Positions 5,927-8,217 of a stretch of 8,217 nucleotides of DNA are shown here, one piece after another. Position 1 is the first letter of the stretch. Each line of letters starts with the position of its first letter. The translations under genes were made by a program, and so were the position numbers. The stretch spans positions 1-8,217 of the forward strand of contig CANRLY010000077.1 of the NCBI GenBank assembly GCA_947631585.1, given 5' to 3'. The notes below the pieces were generated by a model. It saw only the letters and a program-made list of their open reading frames with translations. It searched no databases and had not been told where the DNA came from. The DNA is from an uncultured Clostridia bacterium. Lineage in GTDB: Bacteria > Bacillota > Clostridia > Oscillospirales > Ruminococcaceae.

Positions 5927-6997
5927 ATGGCATTTTTTGACAAGATAGGTGAAAAAATAACCAGTACCGTGGGAGGTACTGCCGGCAAAGCGAAAGAGCT
6001 TAGTGAGATGCAAAAGCTCAACACTTCCATTTCCCAGAATAAAGCAATGGTCAGCAGCAAGCTGGAACAAATGGGCAGGATCTACTGTGAAAAGTTCGGC
6101 GAAGATGGGGATATCGAAGAACTCAATACGCTGGCTGCCGAGATCAAGGCGATAGAAAAGACCATCGACGAAAGCGAGACCAGGCTTGCGGCAATGAAAG
6201 GCATGAAAAAGTGCGACGGCTGCGGTCAGTTTATAGATAACAGCAATACTTTCTGTCCGCTGTGCGGAGCAAAACAGGCAGTCGTTGTAAATAAATGCGT
6301 GAAATGCCGTACTGTTCTGGAAGCAGGCGCAAGATTCTGCCCGAAATGCGGCACAAAACAGCCTGACGCCAGCTCTGCTGCCGAGGCAGCTCCTATGCAG
6401 CCGACTGTTGAGACGCAGCCTGCTCCTGCGGTGATACCTGCACCAGTCCCGGTGGAAACTCCAGTTCCGCAGGTTATCCCCGAACCAGCTCCCGAAGAAC
6501 CCACCCCGGAGGTTATCCCTGAACCAGTACCCGAAGAAGAACCCACCCCGGAGGTAATCCCCGAACCAGTTCACGAAGAACCCACCCCGGAGGTAATCCC
6601 CGAACCAGTTCCCGAAGAACCCACCCCGGAAGTAGTCCCTGAACCAGTTCCCGAAGAAGAACCTACCCCGGAGGTAGTTCCGGAAGCAGTTCCAGAGGAA
6701 GAACCTGTCCCTGAAACTGTGCCTGAGACTGTTCCCGTACCCGAGGTAGTTCCGGCGGCAGCGCCTATCGTTCCCGAATTTATCCCTGCAAGCAGCCCGG
6801 AAGGCATCGTCAGGGAGATGCTCAGGTGCGATAACTGCGGCGCACGTCTGGACGATGATTCCGCTTTCTGCCCGGAATGCGGCAGTCCGGTGAAGTCTGA
6901 TAAACCTGCCGGAACAGGCAAAGTGTTCTGCTCCAACTGCGGCAATGCAGAGGAGTCAGGCACAAAGTTCTGCTCTCAGTGCGGAAGCCCCATTTGA
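5927..6997 (+). CDS. Coiled-coil protein with four zinc ribbons and a Pro/Glu/Val repeat spacer
   Basis: 356 residues. The start is 27 nt after the ThyX-like stop, with AAGGCAGGA just upstream. Residues 1-92 are polar and helical (likely coiled coil at about 22-92, heptad-like Leu/Ile). Two zinc ribbons follow: C96/C99/C110/C113 and C124/C127/C138/C141. A long spacer (about 155-290) is built of 13-14-residue units such as EEPTPEVIPEPVP. Two more ribbons close the protein: C301/C304/C315/C318 and C335/C338/C349/C352. All sixteen Cys of the CxxC pairs are present. There is no signal peptide or membrane helix, so it should be cytoplasmic. Tandem 'zinc-ribbon' proteins of this kind are common in Firmicutes and mostly uncharacterised; they may act as adaptors binding protein or nucleic acid. 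No enzymatic domain is seen. Confidence 0.85.
   Translation: MAFFDKIGEKITSTVGGTAGKAKELSEMQKLNTSISQNKAMVSSKLEQMGRIYCEKFGEDGDIEELNTLAAEIKAIEKTIDESETRLAAMKGMKKCDGCGQFIDNSNTFCPLCGAKQAVVVNKCVKCRTVLEAGARFCPKCGTKQPDASSAAEAAPMQPTVETQPAPAVIPAPVPVETPVPQVIPEPAPEEPTPEVIPEPVPEEEPTPEVIPEPVHEEPTPEVIPEPVPEEPTPEVVPEPVPEEEPTPEVVPEAVPEEEPVPETVPETVPVPEVVPAAAPIVPEFIPASSPEGIVREMLRCDNCGARLDDDSAFCPECGSPVKSDKPAGTGKVFCSNCGNAEESGTKFCSQCGSPI
6455..6757 (+). repeat. Degenerate 39/42-bp in-frame tandem repeat (Pro/Glu/Val spacer)
   Basis: Units encode E(E)PTPEV[IV]PEP[VA][PH]E at residues about 177-277. They alternate between 39 and 42 bp because of an extra GAA codon. The central copies are nearly identical in DNA (cccgaagaacccaccccgga recurs), while the outer ones have drifted (PVPETVPETVP). 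A proline-rich, negatively charged stretch like this is probably extended and rigid, holding the two zinc-ribbon pairs apart. Confidence 0.9.
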
Positions 6998-7013
6998 GTC
7001 GGGAGGTGACATT

Positions 7014-7247
7014 ATGCCGCATATCGCCTTAAAAATGCTCAAAGGCAGGAGCGATGAGCAAAAGAAATTTGCAGCTGAAAAGCTCAAAGCCGCTTTGTGC
7101 GAAGCTATAGGCTGCACCGAAAACCATGTTTCCGTGTCGGTAAGCGACTACACTCCCCAGGAGTGGCAGGAACAGTTCAGACTGGAAATAACCGAAAATC
7201 CCGATATTATCATCAAACCTCAGTATAAACCGGAGGACTTGCTTTGA
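7014..7247 (+). CDS. PptA-like 4-oxalocrotonate tautomerase family protein
   Basis: 77 residues. The ATG at 7014 is set by GGGAGGTGA (7001-7009); longer readings upstream only overlap the zinc-ribbon gene. The sequence starts MPHIALK, so Met removal exposes the catalytic Pro1 typical of the tautomerase superfamily. GRSDEQKK and the later TPQEWQEQF and IIIKPQY match, from memory, the layout of E. coli PptA (YdcE), also 77 residues (MPHIDIK..., QPESWQ..., LIKKPGY). These small enzymes form oligomers and catalyse keto-enol tautomerisation; the physiological substrate of PptA-type members is not known. It lies 16 bp after the zinc-ribbon gene, and its stop overlaps the start of maf, so it is co-transcribed. 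Confidence 0.85.
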   Translation: MPHIALKMLKGRSDEQKKFAAEKLKAALCEAIGCTENHVSVSVSDYTPQEWQEQFRLEITENPDIIIKPQYKPEDLL

Positions 7248-7846
7248 ATAATAAATTTCTCGAGGGCAAAAGAGTGGTGCTTGCCTCAAATTCCCCCAGA
7301 CGCCGTGAACTTATGAAACTGCTTTGTCGGGAATATGAGGTCATACCGTCACAGGCGGACGAGATGATACCCGAACAGGTCAGAAACGGTTTTAAAGACC
7401 CTGCCGTGGAAACGCCGCTTTATCTTGCAAAACTCAAAGCTGCCGATGTCGCCGGAGAAAACGCCGATTCAGTGGTGATAGGCTGCGATACCGTGGTTGC
7501 CCTTGACGGCGATATCCTGGGGAAACCCACCTCAGATGCTGATGCAAAACGAATGCTCCGGCTGCTTTCAGGAAGAAAACATAGAGTGGTGAGCGGAGTG
7601 TGCGTCTGCTATAAGGGCAGACAGATAAGCTTCGCCTGCGTGACAAATGTCAGCTTCCGTCAGCTGTCCGATAGCGATATAGACGACTATGTCGCCACCG
7701 GGGAAGCGGCTGATAAAGCCGGCGCATACGGCATACAGGGATACGGTGCGCTTCTTTCAGACGGCATAGATGGCGACTTCTATAACGTGGTAGGATTTCC
7801 CGTCTCCATGATAAACAATAAGCTCTTGGAACTTCAGGAAAAATAA
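7244..7846 (+). CDS. maf: Maf family nucleotide pyrophosphatase
   Basis: 200 residues, normal for Maf. It starts at TTG (7244) within TTGA, overlapping the tautomerase stop by 4 bases; GGAGG (7232-7236) is 7 nt upstream, so translational coupling is likely. Family motifs are all present: ASNSPRRREL (14-23), the catalytic-Asp segment GCDTVV (D82), GKPTS (93-97), YVATGEAADKAGAYGIQG (149-166) and GDFYNVVGFP (177-186). Maf proteins hydrolyse nucleoside triphosphates to monophosphate and pyrophosphate. The SPRR and YGIQ residues fit the YhdE-type branch that prefers dTTP, UTP and modified pyrimidines, acting in nucleotide-pool cleaning; B. subtilis Maf is also linked to septum inhibition. No clear terminator follows, and its end overlaps the converging DUF421 gene. 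Confidence 0.95.
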   Translation: MNNKFLEGKRVVLASNSPRRRELMKLLCREYEVIPSQADEMIPEQVRNGFKDPAVETPLYLAKLKAADVAGENADSVVIGCDTVVALDGDILGKPTSDADAKRMLRLLSGRKHRVVSGVCVCYKGRQISFACVTNVSFRQLSDSDIDDYVATGEAADKAGAYGIQGYGALLSDGIDGDFYNVVGFPVSMINNKLLELQEK

Positions 7847-8217
7847 TTCTTTTTGTTTTCCTCCAATTGGTAAGGGAATACGTTCAGCGTGCCTGAATCG
7901 TCTACAGTTGCGAGGAAAACGTCTTTTACTGAATATTTGTTTTCCGCCAGCTTTTTGGTGAGCCACTGATCGTCTTTTCCGCAAAGGGAAAGATTCTTTT
8001 CCATGATTTTTCCGTCCATGACAACGTTCACGAAAATGCTGCTTGGGGAAACGTTTATCCCTGCGTCCGCAGGAGTCAGCGGCAGGTCCTGAGCCTTTTG
8101 CAGAAATGATATTTCACCGTTGTTTTCAAGAATTGCGTACTCTATGCGGCTCAGGTCGAAGTGACCGTTCACCCTGGCTTTGGTAAGCAGGTCGTCGATG
8201 TCCAGTTTTGCCTTTTT
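7834..8217 (-). CDS. DUF421/YetF family membrane protein, C-terminal part (5' end outside window)
   Basis: The frame is open to the right edge, giving 127 visible residues. The GTG at 8172 is internal because KLDIDDLLTKARVNGHFDLSRIEYAILENNG runs through it and is the typical start of the YetF C-terminal domain. Further YetF-like features are FLQKAQDLPLTPADAG and the end segment DDQWLTKKLAENKYSVKDVFLATVDDSGTLNVFPY. Full-length members carry N-terminal transmembrane helices, expected to the right of the window. The family includes Bacillus YetF and spore-membrane proteins; molecular function is poorly defined. The last 13 bases overlap the end of maf on the opposite strand. Confidence 0.85.
   Translation of the reverse strand, partial: KKAKLDIDDLLTKARVNGHFDLSRIEYAILENNGEISFLQKAQDLPLTPADAGINVSPSSIFVNVVMDGKIMEKNLSLCGKDDQWLTKKLAENKYSVKDVFLATVDDSGTLNVFPYQLEENKKNYFS

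Noticed and set aside
7836..7862. AGGAAAA/TTTTCCT inverted repeat as terminator for maf
   Set aside because: Only 7 bp, mostly A-T, with a 13-nt loop and no T-run after it; too weak to call.

Overview
The window looks like chromosomal DNA of a Gram-positive Clostridia, most plausibly a Ruminococcus-like Oscillospiraceae. This rests on Thr/Pro-rich 'TTT' linkers in secreted proteins, a lipobox lipoprotein, strong GGAGG ribosome sites, TTG starts, and protein families common in gut Firmicutes. The assignment is an inference from style, not from a marker gene. No phage, IS, CRISPR, rRNA or tRNA gene was found.

Layout. (1) 1-914, plus: the nearly complete end of an AstE/AspA-like (M14-fold) protein that lacks the family's usual metal-binding His. 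It is closed by a probably bidirectional terminator at 934-971. (2) 993-3488, minus: two envelope genes. The downstream one (993-2354) is a lipoprotein with a penicillin-binding/class A beta-lactamase-like domain and a tail of nine TTTxKPTV octapeptides. The upstream one (2592-3488) is a membrane-anchored ComEA-like protein with two helix-hairpin-helix domains. Between them, at 2460-2572, lies a striking element: a 14-bp perfect closing stem enclosing three perfect hairpins, with almost no unpaired bases (a cloverleaf or four-way junction). (3) 3489-3885: an AT-rich divergent intergenic region with promoters in both directions and several dyads. (4) 3886-5088, plus: a single-pass membrane protein with four PepSY domains, three of them in a recent-looking tandem array, followed by a clear terminator. 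(5) 5264-7846, plus: a tight four-gene cluster behind one good promoter. It encodes a divergent ThyX-like protein, a coiled-coil protein with four zinc ribbons, a PptA-like tautomerase, and a Maf nucleotide pyrophosphatase. (6) 7834-8217, minus: the C-terminal part of a DUF421/YetF membrane protein, overlapping maf tail to tail.

Functionally, 993-5088 is a block of cell-envelope proteins built with low-complexity linkers. The 5264-7846 cluster mixes a thymidylate-synthase-fold relative with a Maf pyrophosphatase, hinting at pyrimidine-nucleotide chemistry, though the zinc-ribbon and tautomerase members do not fit this in an obvious way. The feature most worth follow-up is the cloverleaf at 2460-2572; next is the ThyX-like protein without its RHR signature.
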